From Aquitalea magnusonii (GTDB lineage Bacteria > Pseudomonadota > Gammaproteobacteria > Burkholderiales > Chromobacteriaceae), in contig NZ_QJKC01000002.1 of the NCBI RefSeq assembly GCF_003202035.1, positions 1 through 64,000 on the forward strand: DNA of 64,000 nt. Reading direction: 5' to 3'. The translations under genes were made by a program, and so were the position numbers. The notes beneath the pieces were generated by a model. The model was not told the origin of the DNA. It made no database searches and saw only the letters and a program-made list of their open reading frames with translations. Of the stretch, positions 1 through 7,035 are shown in pieces. The first letter of the stretch is position 1; each line of letters starts with the position of its first letter.

Positions 1-120
1 AATCGTGCTGGGAGCCCGGTGCAATGCCTTTGCAATGGCCCTGGCACTCTCTCCCTGCTGTTTCATTGCCATGATGAACCCGCGTTCTTCGGCACTGAGG
101 TGCTCATAAGTTCTTTGCAT
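1..120 (-). CDS. IS30-family transposase, N-terminal 40 residues (cut by window edge)
   Basis: The reverse strand from 120 encodes 40 residues beginning MQRTYEHLSAEERGFIMAMK and running off the left edge. This is the typical opening of IS30-family transposases: a helix-turn-helix segment that binds the element's terminal inverted repeats, ahead of a DDE catalytic domain lying outside the window. The element therefore extends leftward and its right end should be near 146-173. Whether the full transposase is intact cannot be seen. The ATG is preceded by no strong Shine-Dalgarno sequence. Confidence 0.85.
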   Translation of the reverse strand, partial: MQRTYEHLSAEERGFIMAMKQQGESARAIAKALHRAPSTI

Positions 121-145
121 GCAACAACTTAACCTTTAATTGGTT

Positions 146-173
146 GGTGTTGCACTTAGCTCTTGAAACCGCC
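146..173. repeat. candidate terminal inverted repeat of the IS30-type element
   Basis: The sequence upstream of the transposase start, ggtgttgcacttagctcttg and the following bases, lies where the outer end of an IS30-type element should be. Its partner repeat is outside the window, so this is a positional inference. Confidence 0.35.
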
Positions 174-206
174 GTACTTTCTTTTGGCGAAGCAAAAGCA
201 AAGTAC
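174..206. repeat. near-perfect hairpin next to the IS end
   Basis: gtactttcttttg (174-186) pairs with caaaagcaaagtac (193-206) around a 6-base loop, with one extra base in the right arm. It directly abuts the candidate IS end. It may be an intergenic repeat or a weak terminator for the leftward gene ending at 349; there is no T-run directly after it on either strand. Confidence 0.5.
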
Positions 207-348
207 CTCGACGGCGGGGCGAGACCCGCGATTTGGTTTTTTGCTTTTAGCTGTACGGTGACAACCCAGCGGCGCGCGACTCGCCATGGACGGTGAGGGA
301 AGCCTGCTTGCAAGCACCAGCAGGCGTGGGCAACTGCCGCCCAACACG

Positions 349-792
349 CTAAGACCGGCGATGCCGCCGAGACATTTGCCGCCCGGCACGGATATTCTGT
401 GCCATCAGGAAAAGATTAACCGCACCGGCGAGTAATTCCAGAAGCTGTACCGTGTAAAAGCTGCGATCAAACTCGCCGGACTGGGCCTTGCTGCAAAGAA
501 AAATCGCCGCCGGAATCAATATCAACAGTCCATTGGCGCCGATGATGGGCATGCGCCGACGTTTGGCCACCAGGGTGGGGAAAGTGCTCTTGCCCCCCAT
601 GGCAAAGCCGGTTGCACCAACGATGGCCATGCAGGGAACAAATGCAATCAGCGCATAGCTGATGGCCAGCTTCACACTGGCAACCGCGGCGTGGTCGAAG
701 AAAAGCTCGGCAACCATGGTCGAGGTCCAGAATACCGCAATAAAACAAAAGGCCAGCACGCCGGCAATGGCGTGAACATTACGTTTCATCAT
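349..792 (-). CDS. small integral membrane protein, co-transcribed with a MarR regulator
   Basis: I do not recognise this protein. From the ATG at 792 (preceded by AAGGAG) it has 147 residues with about four hydrophobic segments: near residues 6-28, 38-60, 82-98 and 110-128. It ends in a basic tail with RRHRRS. The start overlaps the last 14 bases of the MarR-type gene 779-1246, so the two are translationally coupled. That suggests the regulator controls this membrane protein. No transporter motif is visible. An upstream in-frame ATG at 828 lies inside the regulator and lacks a ribosome-binding site. Confidence 0.75.
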   Translation of the reverse strand: MMKRNVHAIAGVLAFCFIAVFWTSTMVAELFFDHAAVASVKLAISYALIAFVPCMAIVGATGFAMGGKSTFPTLVAKRRRMPIIGANGLLILIPAAIFLCSKAQSGEFDRSFYTVQLLELLAGAVNLFLMAQNIRAGRQMSRRHRRS

Positions 793-1246
793 GCTCTCCT
801 TGTGGCGGCATCTCATGCAGCTGCGCAATCAGGCGCAAGGTGTGCAGCGTGGTTGCCAGCGCTTGCTCCGTGAATGCCGCGCCGCTTTTGGCTGCATGCA
901 CTTGCCAAGCCTGATTGACACGTTCGAACAGCGCACTGCCCTGCGTGCTCAGGCGGTAAAGCGGCGAGCGCAGATGGGACGGATTGGGCAGCTTCTCAAG
1001 CAGGCCATCCTCAAGCAGCAGATTCAGTTGTTTTTGTGCGCCCTGGCGCGAAACCCCCATTTGCTCGGCAATTTGCGGGGCGGTTAGCTGGTGGCTGGCC
1101 AGGGCAATCGCGCCGAGGATTTGCCACCTGGCGCTGGTCAGGCCGTAGGGTGCGGTGAATGCATCACCCCATTCCAGTAATTTTCCATTTGCCTGGAAGA
1201 GCGCGATAACCGTATCTGATAGGAGCTGGGAAATTTCAGTTTGCAT
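779..1246 (-). CDS. MarR-family transcriptional regulator
   Basis: 155 residues from ATG 1246 (MQTEISQLL). The central part LTAPQIAEQMGVSRQGAQKQ is the recognition helix-turn-helix, followed by LLEDGLLEKLPNPSHLRSPL, the usual MarR wing with a basic turn. MarR proteins are dimers that typically repress a neighbouring transporter or detoxification gene and release DNA when a small ligand binds. The downstream membrane gene overlaps its stop. An upstream ATG at 1309 would add 21 residues, but it lies inside the inverted repeat that looks like its operator, so 1246 is preferred. Confidence 0.85.
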   Translation of the reverse strand: MQTEISQLLSDTVIALFQANGKLLEWGDAFTAPYGLTSARWQILGAIALASHQLTAPQIAEQMGVSRQGAQKQLNLLLEDGLLEKLPNPSHLRSPLYRLSTQGSALFERVNQAWQVHAAKSGAAFTEQALATTLHTLRLIAQLHEMPPQGEHDET

Positions 1247-1269
1247 CGGGAAAGTCTCGCTGACGACTA

Positions 1270-1311
1270 AATTGACAACCAGTTTCCAACAATGAAAACC
1301 AGTTGTCAATT
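1270..1311. promoter_or_regulatory. candidate MarR operator/promoter
   Basis: AATTGACAAC (1270-1279) is exactly complementary to GTTGTCAATT (1302-1311). The octamer AACCAGTT also occurs as a direct repeat at 1277-1284 and 1297-1304, exactly 20 bp or about two helical turns apart. The site lies just upstream of the MarR gene. On the minus strand its outer arm provides a TTGACAAC-like -35. Confidence 0.6.
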
Positions 1312-1853
1312 ATTCTGAGTGCACACCATCCTGTGTGTCGATGCAATGCAACAAGATGGCCTGTCAGCGGATTACCACCCTGGCCTGGCGCCAGTGGGGG
1401 ATGCGTCATTGCGGATGATGAGGTGCTGCCGCTCGTGCCGTCGGCTGCAAGACTAGCCTGGCCAAGCCCTCCTTCACCTCCAAGGCCACCCCACAAGCAT
1501 GGCCTGTGGCTACCCTCCGGGACCCACCCGGAGCGAGGCGCGCCTGAACTCGCGATTGGCTATCGTCAAATCGCTCAAACAAAGCAGGCGCTTAACACCT
1601 CGCCCCGGCCACCGTCGGCATGGTGTCAGGCGGATAGTGGGTTGTTATTCAGGCATGCCCATGACAAATGGCTTGAAAATATGATATTTGAGTAAGATAA
1701 TGGCCAGCAGCAGTATGAATTGATATACAGCCCCTAGTGCCCGTATAAAAACTGTCAGGCTTTTTGTGCGCACATGCCGTAGCTATCCGTTCAGCCAACC
1801 GTTCTGGCCCCACATTTTCCCTGGTAGTTCAAATCCACAAACGACATTTTCTT
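1312..1853. other. non-coding stretch holding repeat copy A
   Basis: I see no convincing gene in this 542-bp gap. Reading frames here have no recognisable product or ribosome-binding site. It contains repeat copy A (1488-1640). The last 170 bases are AT-richer and should hold the promoter of the lipoprotein gene at 1854. Confidence 0.6.
1488..1640. repeat. dispersed repeat copy A with two-stem hairpin
   Basis: Shares cacaagcatggcctg near its left end and caggcgcttaacacctcgcc on its right with copy B at 2730-2815. It contains a 52-bp hairpin (1540-1591): outer stem GCGCCTG/CAGGCGC and inner stem GCGATT/AATCGC. The hairpin is closely matched by copy C (3795-3846) and absent from copy B. Confidence 0.75.
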
Positions 1854-2504
1854 ATGAAACGACTTATTACCTGCATCCTCTCTATTCTGCTGTCTGCTTG
1901 CGCCGTTACGCCACCGAAGATCGCAGTAAGTGACCTTGGCAAGTCCCAGGCCGTAACACTTCAAGACATTCACCCTGCAGAAGAAAACAAACGCGAAATA
2001 TTCAGTTATCTCATTACAAGTGAGCGCTACGGCATCTTCCGACTTGGTGACATTGCCACGGAACCCCGTGCTTTGCGGTTGCTTCAGCATCGCGTGTACG
2101 AGCACTTTGGTGATGCATCCCCCATAAGCGTGAAGGTCCATCACTTTGTCGTGTATCAGAACATGCAAGGCTCGCTTCGCGCAGGAGCGCTCGGCTCTGT
2201 GTTTGGAGCTGCTGGAGCCGTCCTTGCTTCATCATCTGTCAATAACGATCTTGGAGGCTCTGTTTCGATCATTGACCCAGCACTGTTTACCAGCACTGCC
2301 GGTGATAGTGAGTGGAAGCGCGGCATTTCGACTACGCAGGAAAATCCAAATAATGGTGCGTCTTTCGTCACTTGGCTTGACGTGGAGATCAATGGCAAAC
2401 GGGTATTTGTACGCGGTGTCTCGCCAATGAAAGTACCAGAGGGCAAGGCTCCTTACGTCGTGGCACTCGAATCTACCTACGACTATCTACTGAAGCAGTT
2501 CTAA
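1854..2504 (+). CDS. predicted outer- or inner-membrane lipoprotein, unknown function
   Basis: 216 residues from ATG 1854. The N-terminus MKRLITCILSILLSACAV is a lipoprotein signal peptide with lipobox LSAC, so Cys16 or its near neighbour would be lipidated. I do not recognise the rest. It has a short glycine/alanine-rich stretch (GALGSVFGAAGAVLASSS, near residues 116-133) that may insert in a membrane. GC content is clearly below the surrounding genes, and the gene is bounded by repeat copies A and B. An in-frame earlier ATG at 1764 would place residues before the signal peptide and is rejected. Confidence 0.75.
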   Translation: MKRLITCILSILLSACAVTPPKIAVSDLGKSQAVTLQDIHPAEENKREIFSYLITSERYGIFRLGDIATEPRALRLLQHRVYEHFGDASPISVKVHHFVVYQNMQGSLRAGALGSVFGAAGAVLASSSVNNDLGGSVSIIDPALFTSTAGDSEWKRGISTTQENPNNGASFVTWLDVEINGKRVFVRGVSPMKVPEGKAPYVVALESTYDYLLKQF

Positions 2505-3097
2505 ATTAGCCTTGCCAACTGGCCTGCGACACACGGGCGGTAATTGCAAGCGCAACACCATGCCTACGCTCCCCTGCTTAATTGCGGGCTCAAGGCAGAC
2601 GCCGACATGGCCATACCTTCGGGATTTTCATGAGCCATGTCGACATCCTACGCACTTCGTGCTCTGGTGCCGGTTAAGCAAAGCGCCTGGTCGTCATGGC
2701 CGATCTGCAAACTTTACCCGCCAATGGCAACCTCACAAGCATGGCCTGCGGCTGCCCGACAGGTCCCGCCCGAGGCAGGCGCTTAACACCTCGCCCCGGT
2801 CACCCGTCGGCATGCTTGACGGACCCACTGATTTCATTGCTTCAAATGAGAATCTGCCAAGGCATGGTCAAGCAGGCTGGAAGATTGTGTTTTCTATACT
2901 GAAACACTGACAAATGACTTGAAGTGCGTGATATGCGTACATGGCAATCAGCGACAGTAATAACTTTAATATTAAGAACTTGCCGTCCGGCCAAAATCAC
3001 CATCTCAAGCCTCGTCCTACCCACATCTGATATTTAAGCGATGTTGACATCCAAGTAGATATTTGATGTTTTACCACTCAGCCGTACGGGAGTTGAT
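2505..3097. other. non-coding stretch holding repeat copy B
   Basis: No supported gene in this 593-bp gap. It contains repeat copy B (2673-2815) and, from about 2890, AT-rich DNA with a TTGACA at 3044-3049. That is a possible -35 for the lipoprotein gene at 3098, without a good -10 at 17 bp. Confidence 0.6.
2673..2815. repeat. dispersed repeat copy B with long-range inverted arms
   Basis: Left arm GTTAAGC-aaa-GCGCCTG (2673-2689) is complementary to CAGGCGCTTAAC (2776-2787). The right part (from cacaagcatggcctg, about 2733) matches copy A, but without the 52-bp hairpin: the flanking sequence goes directly from gaggc to aggcgcttaac. Confidence 0.7.
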
Positions 3098-3709
3098 TTG
3101 AAAAATTTCATTATCTTGCCGATAGCCACCTGCCTCACATTAGGATGCACATCCACATCCACTCCCGAAAATCAGAATCTTTCCGATGTTGCATTTGTAA
3201 AAAAAGCCACTCTTACGGAGGCAGTATCCAAAGTCATAAAATCAAAACCATCAGCCATATTCGATATCTACGTGGAGTGGGGTATAATGCCTGGAGTGTA
3301 TTTGGCCGACAAAGAAAATGAATATGGTACTTTCTATCTTGGAGCGGGCCGATCCTTTTTCGAAAAAGGTGGAAAAGACTCCCCATATCGACTTCGCAAA
3401 GGCGGATTTTGGCTCCCAAAAGGAAAAAATGACACTCCGAAGATTTTTTACATTTTTGAAACAGAAAATGTTGTAACATACAATATAGATACCACCGCAT
3501 TAACCATTAACAATGTAAATAATCAGAATAATCCAGGCAAATTTAGTGCGACAAAAGCGCAATTAGTGGGGGGCGCCATAGGAATGGGAATTGTAAACGC
3601 TATAATCGATGCTGAAACCGAATCAATGAAAGGAAAAAGATTCTTTATTCCCAATGTAGAAAATGATTCAACTGTAGAAAAATTGAAATCGATCAATATT
3701 GATTATTAA
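3098..3709 (+). CDS. AT-rich predicted lipoprotein, unknown function
   Basis: 203 residues from a TTG codon at 3098 that follows GGGAG by six bases. MKNFIILPIATCLTLGC gives a lipoprotein signal peptide with lipobox LTLGC, lipidated Cys17. The remainder is unrecognised. It has a glycine-rich hydrophobic stretch VGGAIGMGIVNAIIDAE near residues 157-173, in the same relative place as in the neighbouring lipoprotein. Base composition is strikingly AT-rich for this chromosome and codon use is A/T-ending, a sign of transfer. It sits between repeat copies B and C. Confidence 0.7.
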   Translation: MKNFIILPIATCLTLGCTSTSTPENQNLSDVAFVKKATLTEAVSKVIKSKPSAIFDIYVEWGIMPGVYLADKENEYGTFYLGAGRSFFEKGGKDSPYRLRKGGFWLPKGKNDTPKIFYIFETENVVTYNIDTTALTINNVNNQNNPGKFSATKAQLVGGAIGMGIVNAIIDAETESMKGKRFFIPNVENDSTVEKLKSINIDY

Positions 3710-3794
3710 TTCGCCTTGCACCTAGCCTCCACCGCTACGCACATTCCTGCCTTTAAGGCATGCAAGCGAGTTCCGACATTCCCCGTTGGAAGGC

Positions 3795-3846
3795 GCGCCT
3801 GAACTCGCGATTGGCTAAGGTCCAATCGCTCAAACAGGGCAGGCGC
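3795..3846. repeat. dispersed repeat copy C (52-bp two-stem hairpin)
   Basis: Outer stem GCGCCTG (3795-3801)/CAGGCGC (3840-3846) and inner stem GCGATTGG (3807-3814)/CCAATCGC (3822-3829). The asymmetric internal loops have the same lengths as in copy A, and the total length is identical (52 bp). Differences from copy A lie mainly in the loop and at the tip of the inner stem. Confidence 0.75.
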
Positions 3847-4093
3847 TAAGGAATACTGGCCCGCACCTGGCTTGCTGCGCGCCTTGCGCCGCAGTGGCAA
3901 ACCGCTGGCGCGGCACTTGCATGACTGGTTGAACAGGCTGCTGCCGGCACTGGCGCAGCAGATTGCCGCGGCGCAAGGTATTGCCGTGAATAATGGCGAG
4001 TTGTTGGGGCTGGCCGCTGCCTGTCATCAGCGTTTGCATCGCCGGCTGGCCCGACAGCTGCTGCGTGCGGAACAGGCAGCCTGCCCGGTGTGA
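3847..4093 (+). pseudogene. C-terminal remnant of an unidentified gene
   Basis: The frame ending at the TGA 4091-4093 is open from 3803, but that upstream part lies inside repeat C. It reads EYWPAPGLLRALRRSGKPLA onward for about 80 Leu/Ala/Arg-rich residues with high-GC codon use like the core genome. No start codon with a ribosome-binding site is present. It looks like the 3' end of a normal gene whose 5' part was replaced by the repeat/lipoprotein region. I cannot name the family. A short gene from TTG 3872 is the alternative. Confidence 0.4.
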
Positions 4094-4141
4094 CATCCGG
4101 CAGGGGCAGGCTGAGTGGGTAATGGCGCTGGCTGGCGACAG

Positions 4142-4846
4142 CTAAGCGTGACGCCAGCTGAACTGCTGAAAGGCCTGATGCCAGTAGTCCAGCACGGACG
4201 GGCCTGGCCAGCAGCTGGCATCAAACAGCGCCTGCCCTGTGCCATCCCGCCCCTGCTGCAAAGCGGCGTGGCGCACGCCTTTGGCCTGCAGGTTGTCGGC
4301 CAGCCGGTACAGGCTGTCTGCCGTCATTACGCGCGGGTCCAGTGTGGTGCGGCATTCCAGTTCAGCGGCGCTGTCCAGCGCAATATCCAGCGCCTGCCAC
4401 ATGCGGGCTTCGCTGCCCGGCACACCGGTGACAGCATCCACCCCGCCGGGGGCGGCCTTGATGTCCAGCCCGATCCAGTCCACCAGCCCGGCCACCGCGG
4501 CCAGCCGCTGCGGGTAGATGCCGGCGGTGTGCAGGCCGATGGCCAGCCCCGGCTGGCGGGCGTCGTGCATCCAGTCTGCCAGCTGCGGGGCCAGCGTGGG
4601 CTCGCCACCGGAGAACACCACGCCGTCCAGAAAACCGACGCGCGCCGCCAGCATGCTGCGCACCTGTGGCCAGTCCAGTTTCCCGGCACTGCGGGCTTGC
4701 AGGCCGGGGTTGTGGCAATAGCCGCAGCGCCAGGGGCAGCCGGCGACAAACACGGTGGCCACCAGCCGTCCCGGCCAGTCGCAGCTGGAAAACGGCTCGA
4801 TGCCGGCCAATGGCAAGCCGGGCTCAGTGATGCAGATGCTGTTCAT
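4142..4846 (-). CDS. nrdG: anaerobic ribonucleotide reductase activating protein (radical SAM)
   Basis: 234 residues from ATG 4846. CPWRCGYCHN carries the radical-SAM CxxxCxxC cluster motif near residue 40, and SGGEPTL the SAM-binding GGE motif. NrdG uses S-adenosylmethionine and a 4Fe-4S cluster to form the glycyl radical on class III ribonucleotide reductase. Its start overlaps the end of the separate glycyl-radical gene (4824-5009) by 23 bases, so its translation is coupled to the protein it activates. It is the last gene of the nrdD operon. The upstream in-frame start at 4888 lies inside the previous gene and is not favoured. Confidence 0.9.
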   Translation of the reverse strand: MNSICITEPGLPLAGIEPFSSCDWPGRLVATVFVAGCPWRCGYCHNPGLQARSAGKLDWPQVRSMLAARVGFLDGVVFSGGEPTLAPQLADWMHDARQPGLAIGLHTAGIYPQRLAAVAGLVDWIGLDIKAAPGGVDAVTGVPGSEARMWQALDIALDSAAELECRTTLDPRVMTADSLYRLADNLQAKGVRHAALQQGRDGTGQALFDASCWPGPSVLDYWHQAFQQFSWRHA

Positions 4847-5009
4847 CAAAATGCAGGCGTTCGGCAAACTCGCCCTGCTTGCCCACATTGAAGGCCGAGA
4901 CTGGACGGAAATAGCCCATCACGCGGGTCCACACTTCGCAGCGGGTACGCAGGGCCGGGTCGAGTTGTGCGGTGCTGATGACCTGGGGGTGTCGGGTTGG
5001 GGTTGTCAT
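4824..5009 (-). CDS. free-standing glycyl-radical domain of class III ribonucleotide reductase
   Basis: 61 residues from ATG 5009, preceded by a strong CAGGAG five bases away. The sequence RVMGYFRPVSAFNVGKQGEF (residues 29-48) is the C-terminal glycyl-radical loop of anaerobic ribonucleotide reductases, with Gly32 the expected radical site. In most NrdD proteins this loop is the end of the large chain. Here the large chain (5050-6765) stops 40 bases earlier in another frame, and this peptide has its own start and ribosome-binding site. It overlaps nrdG, whose product should activate it. It could be a split enzyme subunit or an accessory replacement domain as GrcA is for pyruvate formate-lyase; the former is more likely because the large chain lacks the loop. 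Confidence 0.8.
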   Translation of the reverse strand: MTTPTRHPQVISTAQLDPALRTRCEVWTRVMGYFRPVSAFNVGKQGEFAERLHFDEQHLHH

Positions 5010-5049
5010 GGTGTTCTCCTGTAAAGGGACGGGTGAAAGCGTGTCAGCC

Positions 5050-6765
5050 TCAGCTGGCGGCAGTGGCTGCCATGGTGCGGACCAGCAGTTCGGCATCGCA
5101 CTTGGGGCAGTATTCGTGGTGGCCACTCAGATAGCCATGCTGCGGACACACCGAGAAGGTGGGGGTGACCGTGACATAGGGCAGCCGGAAGCGTTGCAGC
5201 GAGCGGCGCACCAGCTGCTTGCAGGCTGCACTGCTGCTGATCGCCTCGCGCATATACAGGTGCAGCACGGTGCCGCCGGTATAGCGGCGCTGCAGCGGCT
5301 CCTGGTGGCTGAGCGCGGCGAAGGGGTCGTCGGTATGGCCGGCGGGCAGCTGGCTGGAATTGGTGTAGTAAGGCTGGGCGTCCGTGCCGGCCTGCAGGAT
5401 GCCGGGGTAGCGCTTGCGGTCTTCGCGGGCAAAGCGGTAGGTGGTGCCCTCGGCCGGGGTGGCTTCCAGGTTGTACAGATGGCCGGTGCTTTCCTGCATT
5501 TGCACCATGCGCGCACGGATGTGGTCGAGCAGCTCCAGCGCCAGCTGCTGGCCATGGGCGGTGGTGATGTCGTCGGCATCGCGGCTGTAATTGCGCACCA
5601 GCTCATTGATGCCGTTTACGCCGATGGTGGAGAAGTGATTGCGCAGCGTGCCGAGATAGCGCCTGGTGTAAGGATAGAGGCCATCGTCCATCCAGCCCTG
5701 TACCCGCCGGCGCTTGATTTCCAGGCTGTCGCAGGCCAGGGCCAGCAGGCGGTCGGTTTCGGCCAGCAGGCCGGCCCAGTCGCCGCAAAAGCGGTAGCCC
5801 AGCCGTGCGCAATTAAGGGTGACCACGCCTAGCGAGCCGGTCTGTTCGGCACTGCCAAACAGGCCGTTGCCGCGCTTGAGCAGTTCGCGCAGGTCCAGCT
5901 GCAGCCGGCAGCACATGGAGCGCACCATTTGCGGCTCCAGATCGGAATTGAGGAAATTCTGGAAATACGGCAGGCCGTAGCGGGCCGTCAGCTCGAACAG
6001 CAAATCGGCATTGGCGCTGTCCCAGTCGAAATCCGGGGTGATGTTGTAGGTGGGGATGGGAAAGGTGAAGGCGCGGCCATGGGCGTCGCCGCTGGCCATC
6101 ACCCGCAGAAAGGCGCGGTTGATGCGGTCCATTTCCGGCTGGCAGTCGCCATAGCAGAACGGCATTTCCTCGCCGGCAATCAGCGGGATCTGTTCCGCCA
6201 GGTCGGCCGGGCAGCGCCAATCGAAGGTGAGGTTGGTAAATGGTGTCTGCGTGCCCCAGCGCGAGGGCACATTCAGGTTGTAGACAAACTCCTGCATGGC
6301 TTGCTCCAGCTGGGCATCGCTCAGGCCATCGCGCTTGATGAAGGGGGCCAGGTAGGTGTCCACGCTGGAAAAAGCCTGTGCGCCGGCCCATTCGTTTTGC
6401 AGGGTGCCCAGAAAATTCACCATCTGCCCCAGCGCCGCGCTCAGGTGGCGCGGCGGGGCCGATTCCACCCGGCCCGGCACGCCATTGAAGCCTTCGTGCA
6501 GCAACTGGCGCAGCGACCAGCCGGCGCAGTAGCCGGCCAGCACATCCAGATCATGCAGGTGGAAATCGGCCTCGCGGTGGGCCTGGGCCACTGCCGCCGG
6601 GTAGATGCCATCCAGCCAGTAGTTGGCGGTGAGCTTGCCGGCGGCATTCAGAATCATCCCGCCCAGGCTGTAGCCCTGGTTGGCATTGGCAGAGACGCGC
6701 CAGTCGGCGCGGCTGAGGTATTCGTCCAGCGTGGCAAGCGGACTGACCATGACAGGTTTTTTCAT
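5050..6765 (-). CDS. nrdD: anaerobic (class III) ribonucleoside-triphosphate reductase, catalytic chain without glycyl-radical loop
   Basis: 571 residues from ATG 6765 (MKKPVMVSPLATLDEYLSR). MCCRLQLD carries the candidate active-site cysteines and SLGVVTLNCARLGY is a class III core motif. The C-terminus CPQHGYLSGHHEYCPKC is the zinc-binding CxxC-like domain, after which the chain ends at AATAAS with no glycyl-radical loop. The enzyme reduces NTPs to dNTPs under anoxia. A GTG at 6798 would extend it by 11 residues, but that codon lies within a NrdR-like operator and lacks a ribosome-binding site. The ribosome-binding site for 6765 is itself weak (AAGG about 14 bases upstream). Downstream genes are the glycyl-radical peptide and nrdG. 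Confidence 0.88.
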   Translation of the reverse strand: MKKPVMVSPLATLDEYLSRADWRVSANANQGYSLGGMILNAAGKLTANYWLDGIYPAAVAQAHREADFHLHDLDVLAGYCAGWSLRQLLHEGFNGVPGRVESAPPRHLSAALGQMVNFLGTLQNEWAGAQAFSSVDTYLAPFIKRDGLSDAQLEQAMQEFVYNLNVPSRWGTQTPFTNLTFDWRCPADLAEQIPLIAGEEMPFCYGDCQPEMDRINRAFLRVMASGDAHGRAFTFPIPTYNITPDFDWDSANADLLFELTARYGLPYFQNFLNSDLEPQMVRSMCCRLQLDLRELLKRGNGLFGSAEQTGSLGVVTLNCARLGYRFCGDWAGLLAETDRLLALACDSLEIKRRRVQGWMDDGLYPYTRRYLGTLRNHFSTIGVNGINELVRNYSRDADDITTAHGQQLALELLDHIRARMVQMQESTGHLYNLEATPAEGTTYRFAREDRKRYPGILQAGTDAQPYYTNSSQLPAGHTDDPFAALSHQEPLQRRYTGGTVLHLYMREAISSSAACKQLVRRSLQRFRLPYVTVTPTFSVCPQHGYLSGHHEYCPKCDAELLVRTMAATAAS

Positions 6766-6780
6766 AACAATATGTAGTGC
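6765..6780. promoter_or_regulatory. NrdR-like box, proximal
   Basis: taaCAATATGTAGTGc fits the NrdR consensus acaCwAtATaTwGtgt at most core positions (one core change, ATG for ATA). Its centre is 30 bp from the distal box, close to three helical turns, the usual spacing of paired NrdR boxes. It abuts the nrdD start codon. Confidence 0.6.
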
Positions 6781-6794
6781 CTTGAAATTTTCAG

Positions 6795-6810
6795 ACACTA
6801 TATATTGATT
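6795..6810. promoter_or_regulatory. NrdR-like box, distal
   Basis: acaCTATATATTGatt matches 13 of 13 leading positions of the NrdR consensus, with only the last bases deviating. NrdR is the ATP/dATP-sensing repressor of ribonucleotide reductase operons and usually binds two such boxes. It overlaps the expected transcription start of nrdD. Confidence 0.7.
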
Positions 6811-6842
6811 TTTAGCGCAGCAAAGTCACAGCTGGAAAAGGC

Positions 6843-6856
6843 TTGATGCGGATCAA
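6843..6856. promoter_or_regulatory. FNR box upstream of nrdD
   Basis: TTGATGCGGATCAA is a perfect match to the FNR consensus TTGAT-N4-ATCAA. A start site about 41-46 bp downstream on the minus strand would fall at 6803-6808, and TAAAAA (6809-6814) can serve as -10. This is the class II activator arrangement expected for an anaerobic operon. Confidence 0.8.
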
Positions 6857-6914
6857 GTGCCGCCCCTGCCGGCCACTTGCACCAGGGTGGCACCGGTTTT
6901 TCATGCTGCTGTCT

Positions 6915-6932
6915 TGTAGGGATTGCCCTACA
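6915..6932. promoter_or_regulatory. perfect palindrome in the nrdD-pot intergenic region
   Basis: TGTAGGG-attg-CCCTACA has 7-bp perfect arms. It lies about 100 bp upstream of the polyamine-type transporter operon and could be an operator or RNA hairpin. No family consensus is recognised. Confidence 0.4.
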
Positions 6933-7035
6933 GGACTACAGCATTTTTCCTGACAGTAAAATCCGCAGCCCCCCGATACCCCTGCTGTCATCCACTTTTT
7001 ACAATTCAGTCATCACCATTTAAACAGGAGTGGTC

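Noticed and set aside
1540-2788. Repeats as integron attC recombination sites flanking lipoprotein cassettes
   Set aside because: The boxes read GTTAAGC...GCTTAAC, inverted relative to the attC order RYYYAAC...GTTRRRY, and no partner box at the right spacing was found. No integrase gene is seen.
6766-6798. GTG start of nrdD at 6798
   Set aside because: It lies within a NrdR-like box and has no ribosome-binding site; ATG 6765 fits better.
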